This document shows, piece after piece, positions 16,108 to 23,674 of a stretch of DNA of 64,000 bases (its first letter is position 1; each line of letters begins with the position of its first letter). The translations under genes were made by a program, and so were the position numbers. The notes beneath the pieces were generated by a model that was given only the letters and a program-made list of their open reading frames with translations, did not search any database and was not told the DNA's origin. The stretch comes from JAFECT01 sp964432415 (GTDB lineage Bacteria; Pseudomonadota; Alphaproteobacteria; Caulobacterales; Caulobacteraceae). The stretch spans positions 1-64,000 of the forward strand of contig CAYSNW010000007.1 of assembly GCA_964432415.1 (NCBI GenBank). The letters are read 5' to 3'.

Positions 16108-17205
16108 ATGAGCCTAGACCGCCGAAACCTGCTGGCCCTGGCCGCTGTGGCGCCCTCTGCGGCGGCCGCCCGGGGCCGGTCGGATCCGATTGACGCCTAT
16201 GTGGCGCAGCGGATGAAGACCAAGGGGATTCCCGGCGCCGTGCTGGCGATCACCCGCCAGGGCAGAACGGTGAAGCTCAAGGCTTACGGCCTGGCCGAGA
16301 TCGAGACCAACCGGTCGATGACCACCGCCTCGGTCCTGCCGATGGCCTCGGCCTCAAAGATGCTGGCGGGGTTGTCCGCCATGCTGCTGGTGGAGGCCGG
16401 CAAACTGGACGTGGAGGCGCCGGCCGCCGTCTACCTGCCCGAGCTCAAGGCCAATCATCCGGAAGTTCTGGTCTGCCAGCTGCTGTCGCACACCTCGGGC
16501 CTGGTCGGGCCGGGCGGGGCGCCCGGCTGGTCGGCCGAGGCGGACAGGCGTAAGGATTCCGGCCTCTTCGCCGATCCGCGCCACCTGGAATATTTCACCA
16601 AGGCCGAAGAAATCGCCGCTGCGGCGCCCCTGCCCGCCAAGGAGCCCGCGGGCAGCAAGTGGCGCTACAATCAGTACCCCTATCTGCTGATCGCCGAAAT
16701 CGTCGAACGCCTGACCGGCGAGGTTTACGACGCCTTCGTGCAGCATCGGATCCTCGACCGGCTGGGCATGAAAGCCACCGCCTTCGGCGACCACCGCACG
16801 GTCATACCGAACAAGCGCTCGACCAATTACACGCGCGAATTCGGGCCGCTGCAGAACTTCGCCCTGGACTATTCGCCGAGCTACTGGCCAGCCGCCGGCT
16901 GCAACACCAGCGGCGCGGACGCCGTCAAACTGATGTCGGCCTTCCGCCCGGGCGTCCTGGTCCGGCGCGAAAGTCTGGAGCGGCTGTGGAGGCCCTCGCC
17001 GACAGCAACAGGCGTGGCCCAATATGGTCTGGGCTTCGATCTGGAGAAGCTCGGAGAGCGGCGCTGGGTCGGACATGAGGGCGGCGGATGCTGCTACATC
17101 GGCTGGCAGCCGGAAACGGAGCTGGGGGTGGCGCTGATGCTCAACCTGTCGGGCTCGAAGGAGGACGGCGTGGACCGGGAGATCGCCAAACGCGTCCTCG
17201 CCTGA
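16108..17205 (+). CDS. Serine beta-lactamase-like hydrolase (class C / penicillin-binding fold)
   Basis: 365 residues with a Tat-like or Sec export segment (RRNLLALAAVAPSAAAA). The SxxK motif is MASASKM. The Tyr motif is unusual: YNQ in KWRYNQYPYLL instead of the common YSN/YAN. The third motif is HEGGG. Such proteins act as esterases, D-aminopeptidases or beta-lactamases in the periplasm. GGGAG upstream supports the ATG. It lies between pgi and hisS on the same strand with short gaps. The substrate is unknown; the altered second motif argues against assuming beta-lactamase activity. Confidence 0.85.
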   Translation: MSLDRRNLLALAAVAPSAAAARGRSDPIDAYVAQRMKTKGIPGAVLAITRQGRTVKLKAYGLAEIETNRSMTTASVLPMASASKMLAGLSAMLLVEAGKLDVEAPAAVYLPELKANHPEVLVCQLLSHTSGLVGPGGAPGWSAEADRRKDSGLFADPRHLEYFTKAEEIAAAAPLPAKEPAGSKWRYNQYPYLLIAEIVERLTGEVYDAFVQHRILDRLGMKATAFGDHRTVIPNKRSTNYTREFGPLQNFALDYSPSYWPAAGCNTSGADAVKLMSAFRPGVLVRRESLERLWRPSPTATGVAQYGLGFDLEKLGERRWVGHEGGGCCYIGWQPETELGVALMLNLSGSKEDGVDREIAKRVLA

Positions 17206-17249
17206 CCGTTTCCTTGCCCCTCGCGCCTCGATCCGCTAACCCGCGCCGC

Positions 17250-18740
17250 ATGTCCGACACCGATTTCCGCCCCGAGGCGCGGAGCCCCCGCGGCTTCCAG
17301 GATCGCCGCGCCCGTGACCTCTCAACCGAACGCCGCATTCTGGAGGCGGTGAGCGCCGTCTATGAACGCTACGGCTTCGAGGCGCTGGACACCCCGGCGT
17401 TCGAATACGCCGACGCGCTGGGCAAGTTCCTGCCCGACAGCGACCGTCCCAACGAGGGCGTCTTCGCCCTGCAGGACGACGACGAGCAGTGGATGGCGCT
17501 GCGCTACGACCTGACCGCGCCGCTGGCGCGCTTCGCGGCGGAGAACTGGACCACCCTGCCCAAGCCCTACCGCCGCTACGCCTACGGCACGGTATGGCGC
17601 AACGAGAAGCCCGGCCCCGGCCGCTTCCGCCAGTTCATCCAGTGCGACGCCGACACCGTGGGCTCCGACCGGCCCGAGGCCGACGCCGAGATCGTGGCCA
17701 TGGCGGTCGAGGGGCTGGAGGCCGCCGGACTGCCGCGGGGCTCCGCGGTGCTGAAGATCAACAACCGCAAGCTCCTGAACGGGCTGATGAGCTCGGCCGG
17801 CGTCACCGACTCCGCCCAGAAGCTGGTGGTGCTGCGCGCGGTCGACAAGCTGGACCGGCTGGGGACCGAGGGCGTCAAGGCGCTGCTGGGACCGGGCCGC
17901 AAGGACGAATCGGGCGACTTCACGCCGGGCGCGAAGCTGCCGGCCAGGGCCATCGATTCGGTGCTGGCGTTCCTGGGCGCCGCGGCCGGCACGCGCGCGG
18001 CCACCATCGAGGCGCTGGAAGCCGTGGTTGGCGCGTCCGACGAGGGCGCGGAGGGGCTGAAGGAGCTGTCCCTGATCGACGCGGCGCTCAACGGCATGGG
18101 CGTGGCCGAAGACCAGGCCCGCTTCGATCCGGCCGTGGTGCGTGGGCTCGAGTACTATACCGGCCCGGTCTACGAGGCCGAGGTGATCGCCGCCAACGCG
18201 GGCGGGGAAGCCCTGCGCCTGGGTTCGATCGGCGGCGGCGGCCGCTACGACGATCTGGTGGCGCGCTTCACCGGCGAGCGCACGCCGGCCACCGGATTTT
18301 CCTTCGGTGTCAGCCGCCTGGCGGTGGCCCTGTCGCAGCTGGCCCTGATCGACCAGGCCGCCGACAGGGGTCCGCGCGGCCCGGTGGTGGTCATCGCCTT
18401 CGACGAGGCCGCCATGGGCGAGTACTTCGCAGTCGCCTCCGAACTGCGGCGCGCGGGCGTGCCCGCGGAGGTCTACCTCGGTCGCTCGGGCATGAAGGCC
18501 CAGATGAAGTACGCCGACCGCAGGCTCTCGCCCGCGGCGGTGATTCTCGGCGGCGACGAGATCGCTGCGGGGGTGGTGACGATCAAGGATCTAGACCTGG
18601 GGCGGGCCCTGGCCTCGAATCTCGCCGACAACGCGGCCTGGAAGAGCGAGCGCCCGGGCCAGTCCACGGTGCCGCGCGCGGAGCTGGTGGCGACGGTCAA
18701 GGCGATCCTCGAGCAAAGCCAGCCGCCGAAGGGTTTCTGA
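17250..18740 (+). CDS. hisS: Histidyl-tRNA synthetase (atypical alphaproteobacterial type)
   Basis: 496 residues from ATG 17250. It charges tRNA-His. The class II core is clear: motif 1 region near the N-terminus, a motif 2 arginine in YAYGTVWRNEKPGPGRFRQF, the histidine-A signature VVRGLEYYTGPVYE, and motif 3 TGFSFGVSRLAVAL. After motif 2 the sequence reads QFIQCDADTVG rather than the bacterial QFHQLGxExxG, as in the divergent alphaproteobacterial HisRS group known to accept tRNA-His lacking G-1. The Rossmann-like anticodon domain is C-terminal. In-frame sequence upstream of 17250 belongs to the preceding gene region. Confidence 0.95.
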   Translation: MSDTDFRPEARSPRGFQDRRARDLSTERRILEAVSAVYERYGFEALDTPAFEYADALGKFLPDSDRPNEGVFALQDDDEQWMALRYDLTAPLARFAAENWTTLPKPYRRYAYGTVWRNEKPGPGRFRQFIQCDADTVGSDRPEADAEIVAMAVEGLEAAGLPRGSAVLKINNRKLLNGLMSSAGVTDSAQKLVVLRAVDKLDRLGTEGVKALLGPGRKDESGDFTPGAKLPARAIDSVLAFLGAAAGTRAATIEALEAVVGASDEGAEGLKELSLIDAALNGMGVAEDQARFDPAVVRGLEYYTGPVYEAEVIAANAGGEALRLGSIGGGGRYDDLVARFTGERTPATGFSFGVSRLAVALSQLALIDQAADRGPRGPVVVIAFDEAAMGEYFAVASELRRAGVPAEVYLGRSGMKAQMKYADRRLSPAAVILGGDEIAAGVVTIKDLDLGRALASNLADNAAWKSERPGQSTVPRAELVATVKAILEQSQPPKGF

Positions 18741-18822
18741 TCGCCGATCACCAAGTCTTTCGCACGGCTTGTGTGGCTTTCGCGCAATTGACTCGACCGG
18801 ACCGACCCGTCACATTTCCGCC

Positions 18823-18928
18823 GTGAGATCAGCGCGCGCGTAGCACGAGTGCGGTCTCCGGCGTTTCGGGGAGGAGACGCCTGCTCTTCAGAGCAAGAAG
18901 CCCGCCGAGGGAAACCTCGGCGGGCTTT
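18823..18928 (+). ncRNA. Candidate structured small RNA downstream of hisS
   Basis: In the 334-bp gap between hisS and the convergent M13 gene, TTGACT (18788-18793) and CACATT 17 bp further could serve as a promoter. The following stretch of about 105 bases has no start codon for a reading frame of any length. It holds three hairpins in series: GGCGT...ACGCC with a GGGGAGGAG loop, GCTCT-TC-AGAGC, and a strong terminator. It could instead be the 3' end of the hisS transcript. The rest of the gap (18929-19011) shows nothing recognisable. Confidence 0.35.
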
Positions 18929-18930
18929 CT
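18898..18930 (+). terminator. Rho-independent terminator after hisS / candidate sRNA
   Basis: A perfect 13-bp stem (AAGCCCGCCGAGG / CCTCGGCGGGCTT) closed by a GAAA tetraloop, followed by TCTTCTT. Confidence 0.9.
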
Positions 18931-19011
18931 TCTTGGCGAACCTCAGCCGCGAATCAGCTGTAGCGTCACTGGACGTTCCAACCCGCCGCCGATGCTTGAC
19001 CGCCGGCGCGC

Positions 19012-19047
19012 AGAACAAGGGGCGGGAGGGTCGCCCTCCCCGCCCCC
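19012..19047 (-). terminator. Terminator of the downstream M13 peptidase gene
   Basis: Read on the minus strand, GGGGCGGGGAGGG-CGA-CCCTCCCGCCCC (one bulged base) is followed by TTGTT, 28 bases after the peptidase stop at 19075. Confidence 0.7.
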
Positions 19048-19074
19048 GTTTCGTTCAGCCCTCAAGGGCCGAAA

Positions 19075-21216
19075 TCACCACATGCGGACCCGCTCGGCCG
19101 GGGCCAGATAGTACTTGTCGCCCGGCTTGACGTCGAAGGCGGCGTACCACGGATCCTCGTTGCGCAGCGGTCCCAGCGCCCGGAAGGGCGAAGGCGCGTG
19201 CGGGTTGGTGGTCACCAGGTTCTTGTAATAGTCGTCGCGCGCCTTCTCGCGCCACACCTGGGCCCAGCCGAGATAGACCCGCTGGTCGCCCGTGAAGCCG
19301 TCGATGACCGGCGCGGGCTGGCCCTTGAGGTAGGCGTGGTAGGCGTCGATGGCGATGGTCGAGCCGTTCAGGTCGCCGATGTTCTCGCCCATGGTCAGGT
19401 CGCCCTGGACGTGGACGCCCGGCAGGATCTCGAAGGCGTCGTACTGCTTGCCGAGGCGCGTGGTCTGCACCTTGAACTTGGCGGCGTCCTCGGCCGTCCA
19501 CCAGTCGCTGAGCACCCCGTCGCCGTCGGACTTGCGGCCCTGGTCGTCGAAGCCGTGGCCCATCTCGTGGCCGATCACCCCGCCGATGCCGCCGTAGTTG
19601 ACCGCCGCGTCCGCGGCCGGGTCGAAGAAGGGCGGCTGCAGGATGGCGGCCGGGAAGACGATCTCGTTGCCGTTGGGATTGTAGTAGGCGTTCACGGTCT
19701 GGGGAGTCATGCCCCACTCCGCCTTGTCCACGGGCTTGCCCAGCCGGCCGATAATCCGGGCCCAGCCGAATTTGCCCGACCGCTCGGCGTTGCCGTAGAG
19801 GTCGTTCGGGTCGACCTTGAGGGCGGAGTAGTCACGCCACTTGTCGGGGTAGCCGACCTTGACGCCGAACTTGTCGAGCTTCTCCAGCGCCTTGGTCTTG
19901 GTCTCGGCGCTCATCCACTCCAGGTTCTGGATGCGGTTGCGCATGGCCGCGCGCAGGTCGGCGATCAACTGCACCATCTTGGCCTTGGATTCGGCCGGGA
20001 AGTACTCCGCCACATAGGCCCGGCCCACGGCCTCGCCCATGGCGCCCTGGACGAAGGCCCCGCCGCGCTTCCAGCGCGGACGGTCCACCGGAATGCCCTG
20101 CAGCGCGGTCGAGTGGAAGGCGAAGGCCGCCTGGGAGAAGCGCTTCGAAAGCAACGGCGCGGCGCCGTCGGTCCCCTGGAAGGCCTGCCAGGCCTGCAGG
20201 GTCGAGACCGGGGTCTCGGCGAAGATCTTGGCGATCTTGGGGAAGGCGGTGTCCTCGCGCACCACCACCTTCCTGACCTTGCCCACGCCGGCGGCGTTCA
20301 GGAAGGCCTGCCAGTCGAAGCCCGGCGCCCGGGCCTTGAGCTGGGCCGGGGTCATGGCGCTGTAGGTCTTGTTGGCGTCGCGGTCCTCGATGGTGCTCCA
20401 CTGCGCCTCGGCGATGCGGGTCTCCATGGCCACGATCTTGTCGGCCTCGGCGTTGGCGTCCTCCCAGCCGATGGCGCGCAGGGTCTGGGCCACGTAGGCG
20501 CGGTAGGCCTCGAGCTTGGGCTTGAAGCTGTCCTTCAGGTAGTAGTCGCGGTCCGGCAGGCCGATGCCGCCCTGGCCGAGGTAGAGCACATTGTGCTTCG
20601 GGTCCTTGGAGTCGGCGGTCACGAAGGCGCCGAAGAAGCTGGAGCCGAAACCGCCGTGGGAGGCGCCCATCGAGCGGGCCACCTCGGTGCGGGTCTTGAG
20701 CGCGCGCACCGCGGCCAGGTCCCTGGCGATCGGGGCGGCGTCGAGCTTCTCGATGCGGGCCTCGTCCATGTAGCTGGCGTAGAGCGCGCCAATCTTGCCC
20801 TCGTCGCTGTCCAGCGCCGCGTGGCCCTGGCCCATCTTTTCGATCAGCGCCCGCACCCGGTTGTCGCTGAGTTCGCGAAGCGCATCGAAGGAGCCGTAGC
20901 GCGGCCGGTCGGACGGCACCTGCAGCGATTTCAGGCTGGTCCCCACCGCATAGAGGTAGAAGTTGTCGCCGGGCTTCACCGAACGGTCCATGCCGTCCAC
21001 GTCGAAGCCCCAGGTCCCGAAGCGGTGGGCCTCGGTGGAGGCGCCTTGAGCGCCCGCGCCCGAGGGCGCGTCGGCCGCGATCCCGAAGATCGAGATCTGG
21101 TCGCAGTAGCGGTCCAGGCAGGTCTCGCCGGCCTGCAGGGTCGGCTGGGCGGAAGCCTGGCCCGCGACCAGGGCGGCGCCGGCCACGCCGGCCAGGATGA
21201 GGTGTTTGATCGACAT
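19075..21216 (-). CDS. M13 (neprilysin-like) zinc metallopeptidase, second of a tandem pair
   Basis: 713 residues from ATG 21216, which has GGAG upstream; the in-frame upstream extension has no signal. A signal peptide (MSIKHLILAGVAGAALVAGQASA) sends it to the periplasm or envelope. The catalytic zinc motif is HEMGH at residues 550-554, with the third ligand in GENIGDLNG. ALLxSRF/NAYYNP segments and a C-terminal Trp are typical of family M13, which cleaves peptides. A cysteine pair (CLDRYCDQ) sits just after the signal. The paralogue at 21328-23439 lies immediately upstream, separated by a terminator. Confidence 0.93.
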   Translation of the reverse strand: MSIKHLILAGVAGAALVAGQASAQPTLQAGETCLDRYCDQISIFGIAADAPSGAGAQGASTEAHRFGTWGFDVDGMDRSVKPGDNFYLYAVGTSLKSLQVPSDRPRYGSFDALRELSDNRVRALIEKMGQGHAALDSDEGKIGALYASYMDEARIEKLDAAPIARDLAAVRALKTRTEVARSMGASHGGFGSSFFGAFVTADSKDPKHNVLYLGQGGIGLPDRDYYLKDSFKPKLEAYRAYVAQTLRAIGWEDANAEADKIVAMETRIAEAQWSTIEDRDANKTYSAMTPAQLKARAPGFDWQAFLNAAGVGKVRKVVVREDTAFPKIAKIFAETPVSTLQAWQAFQGTDGAAPLLSKRFSQAAFAFHSTALQGIPVDRPRWKRGGAFVQGAMGEAVGRAYVAEYFPAESKAKMVQLIADLRAAMRNRIQNLEWMSAETKTKALEKLDKFGVKVGYPDKWRDYSALKVDPNDLYGNAERSGKFGWARIIGRLGKPVDKAEWGMTPQTVNAYYNPNGNEIVFPAAILQPPFFDPAADAAVNYGGIGGVIGHEMGHGFDDQGRKSDGDGVLSDWWTAEDAAKFKVQTTRLGKQYDAFEILPGVHVQGDLTMGENIGDLNGSTIAIDAYHAYLKGQPAPVIDGFTGDQRVYLGWAQVWREKARDDYYKNLVTTNPHAPSPFRALGPLRNEDPWYAAFDVKPGDKYYLAPAERVRMW

Positions 21217-21268
21217 GCGAAAGAACTCCGGATCGTGGGCCGCTGAAGGGGCCGTGGTTCGTCTCAAG

Positions 21269-21304
21269 AAAAAGGAGCGCAGCCTCCTGAAGAGACTGCG
21301 CTCC
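21269..21304 (-). terminator. Rho-independent terminator between the two M13 peptidase genes
   Basis: On the minus strand GGAGCGCAG (21296-21304) pairs with CTGCGCTCC (21274-21282) and is followed by TTTTT, 24 bases after the stop of the upstream peptidase. The two paralogues are therefore probably transcribed separately. Confidence 0.85.
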
Positions 21305-21327
21305 CGGTTGTGGTCAGCTACGGCGCA

Positions 21328-23439
21328 TCACCAGATGCGGACGCGCTCCTCAGGCTTGACGTAGTACTTGTCGCCTTCCTTGACGCCGAAGGCTTCGTAC
21401 CAGGCGTCGATGTTGCGCATCGGGCCCACGATCCGGAACTGGCCCGGAGAGTGGACGTCGACGGCCACCAGCTGCTTGGCGGTGTCGAGGCGGGCCTTGT
21501 CGCGCCACACCTGGGCCCAGCCCAGGAACACGCGCTGGTCGCCGGTGAAGCCGTCCAGCACCGGGGCGGGCTTGCCCTTCAGCGAGGCGTGGTAGGCGTC
21601 CAGCGCCACCAGCATGCCGCCGAGGTCGGCGATATTCTCGCCCATGGTCTGGGCGCCCTTCACGTGCACGCCCGGCGCAACCTCATAGGTGTCGTACTGG
21701 GCGCCGTAGCGGTCGGACTGGACCTTGAACTTGGCCGCGTCCTCCGGCTTCCACCAGTCGCGCAGCACGCCGTTGCCGTCGGACTTGCGGCCCTGGTCGT
21801 CGAAACCGTGGGTCATTTCGTGACCGATCACGCCGCCGACGCCGCCGTAGTTGATGGCCGCGTCCGCCTTGGGATCGAAGAAGGGTGCCTGCAGGATGGC
21901 GGCCGGGAAGACGATCTCGTTGAAGGTGGAGTTGTAGTAGGCGTTCACCGTCTGGGGGGTCATGCCCCATTCCAGGCGGTCCACCGGCTTGCCCAGCTTG
22001 TGGATGTTGTAGGCGTACTCGAACTCGCCCGAGCGGCGGATGTTGCCCACCAGATCGGTCGGGGAGACCGCCAGGCCCGAATAGTCACGCCACTTGTTCG
22101 GATAGCCGATCTTGACGGTGAACTTGTCGAGCTTCTTGACCGCCTCAGCCTTGGTGTCCGGGCTCATCCAGTCGAGCTTTTCGATGCGGGCGCGCAGCGC
22201 AGCGCGCAGGTCGCCGACCAGGCCTTCCATCGCCGTCTTGGACGAGGCGGGGAAGTACTGCTTGACGTATTCCTGGCCCACGACCTCGCCCAGCGCGCCG
22301 TCGACGCTGGCCACCGCACGCTTCCAGCGCACGCGGTTCTCGGGCTGGCCGCCCAGTTCCTTGTTGCGGAAGTTGAAGCGGGCCGTGACGAAGCGGCTCG
22401 ACAGATAGGGCGCCACCTCGTCGGCGGTGTTGAAGGCTTCCCAGGCCTTGAGCGTGTCGAGCGAGGTTTCGCTGAAGATCTTGGCGACCTTGGGGAAGGC
22501 GGTGTTGTCGCTGACGATGACGCGATCGACCTTGGCCAGCTGGGCGCCCTTCATGAACTCGCCCCAGTTGAACTCCGGCGCATAGGCCTTCAGCTCGGCG
22601 GGGGTCATGGGGTTGTAGGTCTTGTCGCGGTCGCGGCGCTGGGCGCGGGTCCAGCTGGCCTCGGCCAGCTTGGTCTCGAACGCCATGATCTCGTCGGCGT
22701 GCTTCTGGGCGTCCGGCCAACCGATGCGCTCGAGCATCTGGCCGACGTAGATGCGGTACTTGGCTTTCTTGTCCTTGTAGTTGTCGGACAGATAGTAGTC
22801 CCGGTCCGGCAGGCCCAGGCCGCCGGAGCCGCTGAACACGGCGTACTTGTCCGGGTGCTTGGAATCGACGCCCACGCCCATGCCGAAGACGCTCTTGCCG
22901 TAGCTGCCCTGGGAGTGCCCCATGAAGCTGGCCATCTGATCCTTGGTCTTGATCGCGCGGATCTTGGCCAGCGCCGGCGCCAGCGGCTTGGCGTCCAGCG
23001 CCTCGATGCGCTTCTCGTCCATGAAGGCGTTGTAGAAGGCGCCGATCTTGCCGGCGTTGGTGGTCGGCTTCGCATGCGACTTGGCGCTGGTCTCGATGAT
23101 CGACTTCAGCTGCTCCTGCGAGCGGTCGAAGAGGGTGTCGAACATGCCGAAGCGGGTCTTGTCCGCCGGGATCGGGGTGCGCTTGTCCCAGCCGCCGTCG
23201 GCGTAGAGATGGAAGTCGTCGCCGGGGCGGACGCTGGTGTCCATGCCGGTGATGTCGAAGCCCCAGGCGCCGAACTGCGGTCCGCCGTTGGCGGCGTCGC
23301 CGCCGCCGTCGGCGGGGGTCAGGAACAGGGCTTCCCAGTCCGACGGGACCGCGCCGGGCGTCGGACCCGCCTGCGCCACGCCGGCCGAAACCGCCAGGAC
23401 CGCGGCCAGGGCCGCACCGGTGAACAGCTTGTATTTCAT
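21328..23439 (-). CDS. M13 (neprilysin-like) zinc metallopeptidase, first of a tandem pair
   Basis: 703 residues from ATG 23439; signal peptide MKYKLFTGAALAAVLAVSAGVAQA. The catalytic motif is HEMTH (residues 540-544), with GENIADLGG as the glutamate-ligand segment and INYGGVGGVIGHE around the active site. It is collinear with the downstream paralogue along its whole length but lacks that protein's N-terminal cysteine pair. An envelope oligopeptidase is the likely role. It is divergent from the KefB/C-like antiporter gene, with a 235-bp shared upstream region in which no operator stands out. Confidence 0.93.
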   Translation of the reverse strand: MKYKLFTGAALAAVLAVSAGVAQAGPTPGAVPSDWEALFLTPADGGGDAANGGPQFGAWGFDITGMDTSVRPGDDFHLYADGGWDKRTPIPADKTRFGMFDTLFDRSQEQLKSIIETSAKSHAKPTTNAGKIGAFYNAFMDEKRIEALDAKPLAPALAKIRAIKTKDQMASFMGHSQGSYGKSVFGMGVGVDSKHPDKYAVFSGSGGLGLPDRDYYLSDNYKDKKAKYRIYVGQMLERIGWPDAQKHADEIMAFETKLAEASWTRAQRRDRDKTYNPMTPAELKAYAPEFNWGEFMKGAQLAKVDRVIVSDNTAFPKVAKIFSETSLDTLKAWEAFNTADEVAPYLSSRFVTARFNFRNKELGGQPENRVRWKRAVASVDGALGEVVGQEYVKQYFPASSKTAMEGLVGDLRAALRARIEKLDWMSPDTKAEAVKKLDKFTVKIGYPNKWRDYSGLAVSPTDLVGNIRRSGEFEYAYNIHKLGKPVDRLEWGMTPQTVNAYYNSTFNEIVFPAAILQAPFFDPKADAAINYGGVGGVIGHEMTHGFDDQGRKSDGNGVLRDWWKPEDAAKFKVQSDRYGAQYDTYEVAPGVHVKGAQTMGENIADLGGMLVALDAYHASLKGKPAPVLDGFTGDQRVFLGWAQVWRDKARLDTAKQLVAVDVHSPGQFRIVGPMRNIDAWYEAFGVKEGDKYYVKPEERVRIW

Positions 23440-23674
23440 GACTAATCGCCCCATCGCGCCCCAGCGCAGATCACAGGGCCGGCACACTGCACCCGCGCCG
23501 GGCGGTTGTCCCTTAAAATTTCGTCATAAAACTCTCCCGGGTTGAACAAGATGACCCTCTGCCCCCGGGTGTTGCGGATTTATCGACCGCCGGGGATGCG
23601 GGCCCGCGACGATCGGCCTCGAACCGCATGGGGTTTCGCTTGTGCCGGCGCCCGGATTTCGGCAGGCAGGGCCC

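Noticed and set aside
19198..21246. 682-codon plus-strand frame antisense to the M13 peptidase
   Set aside because: Val/Gly/Leu/His-rich composition typical of the antisense of a GC-rich gene; the minus strand encodes a clear HExxH peptidase. The same applies to 21310-23445.
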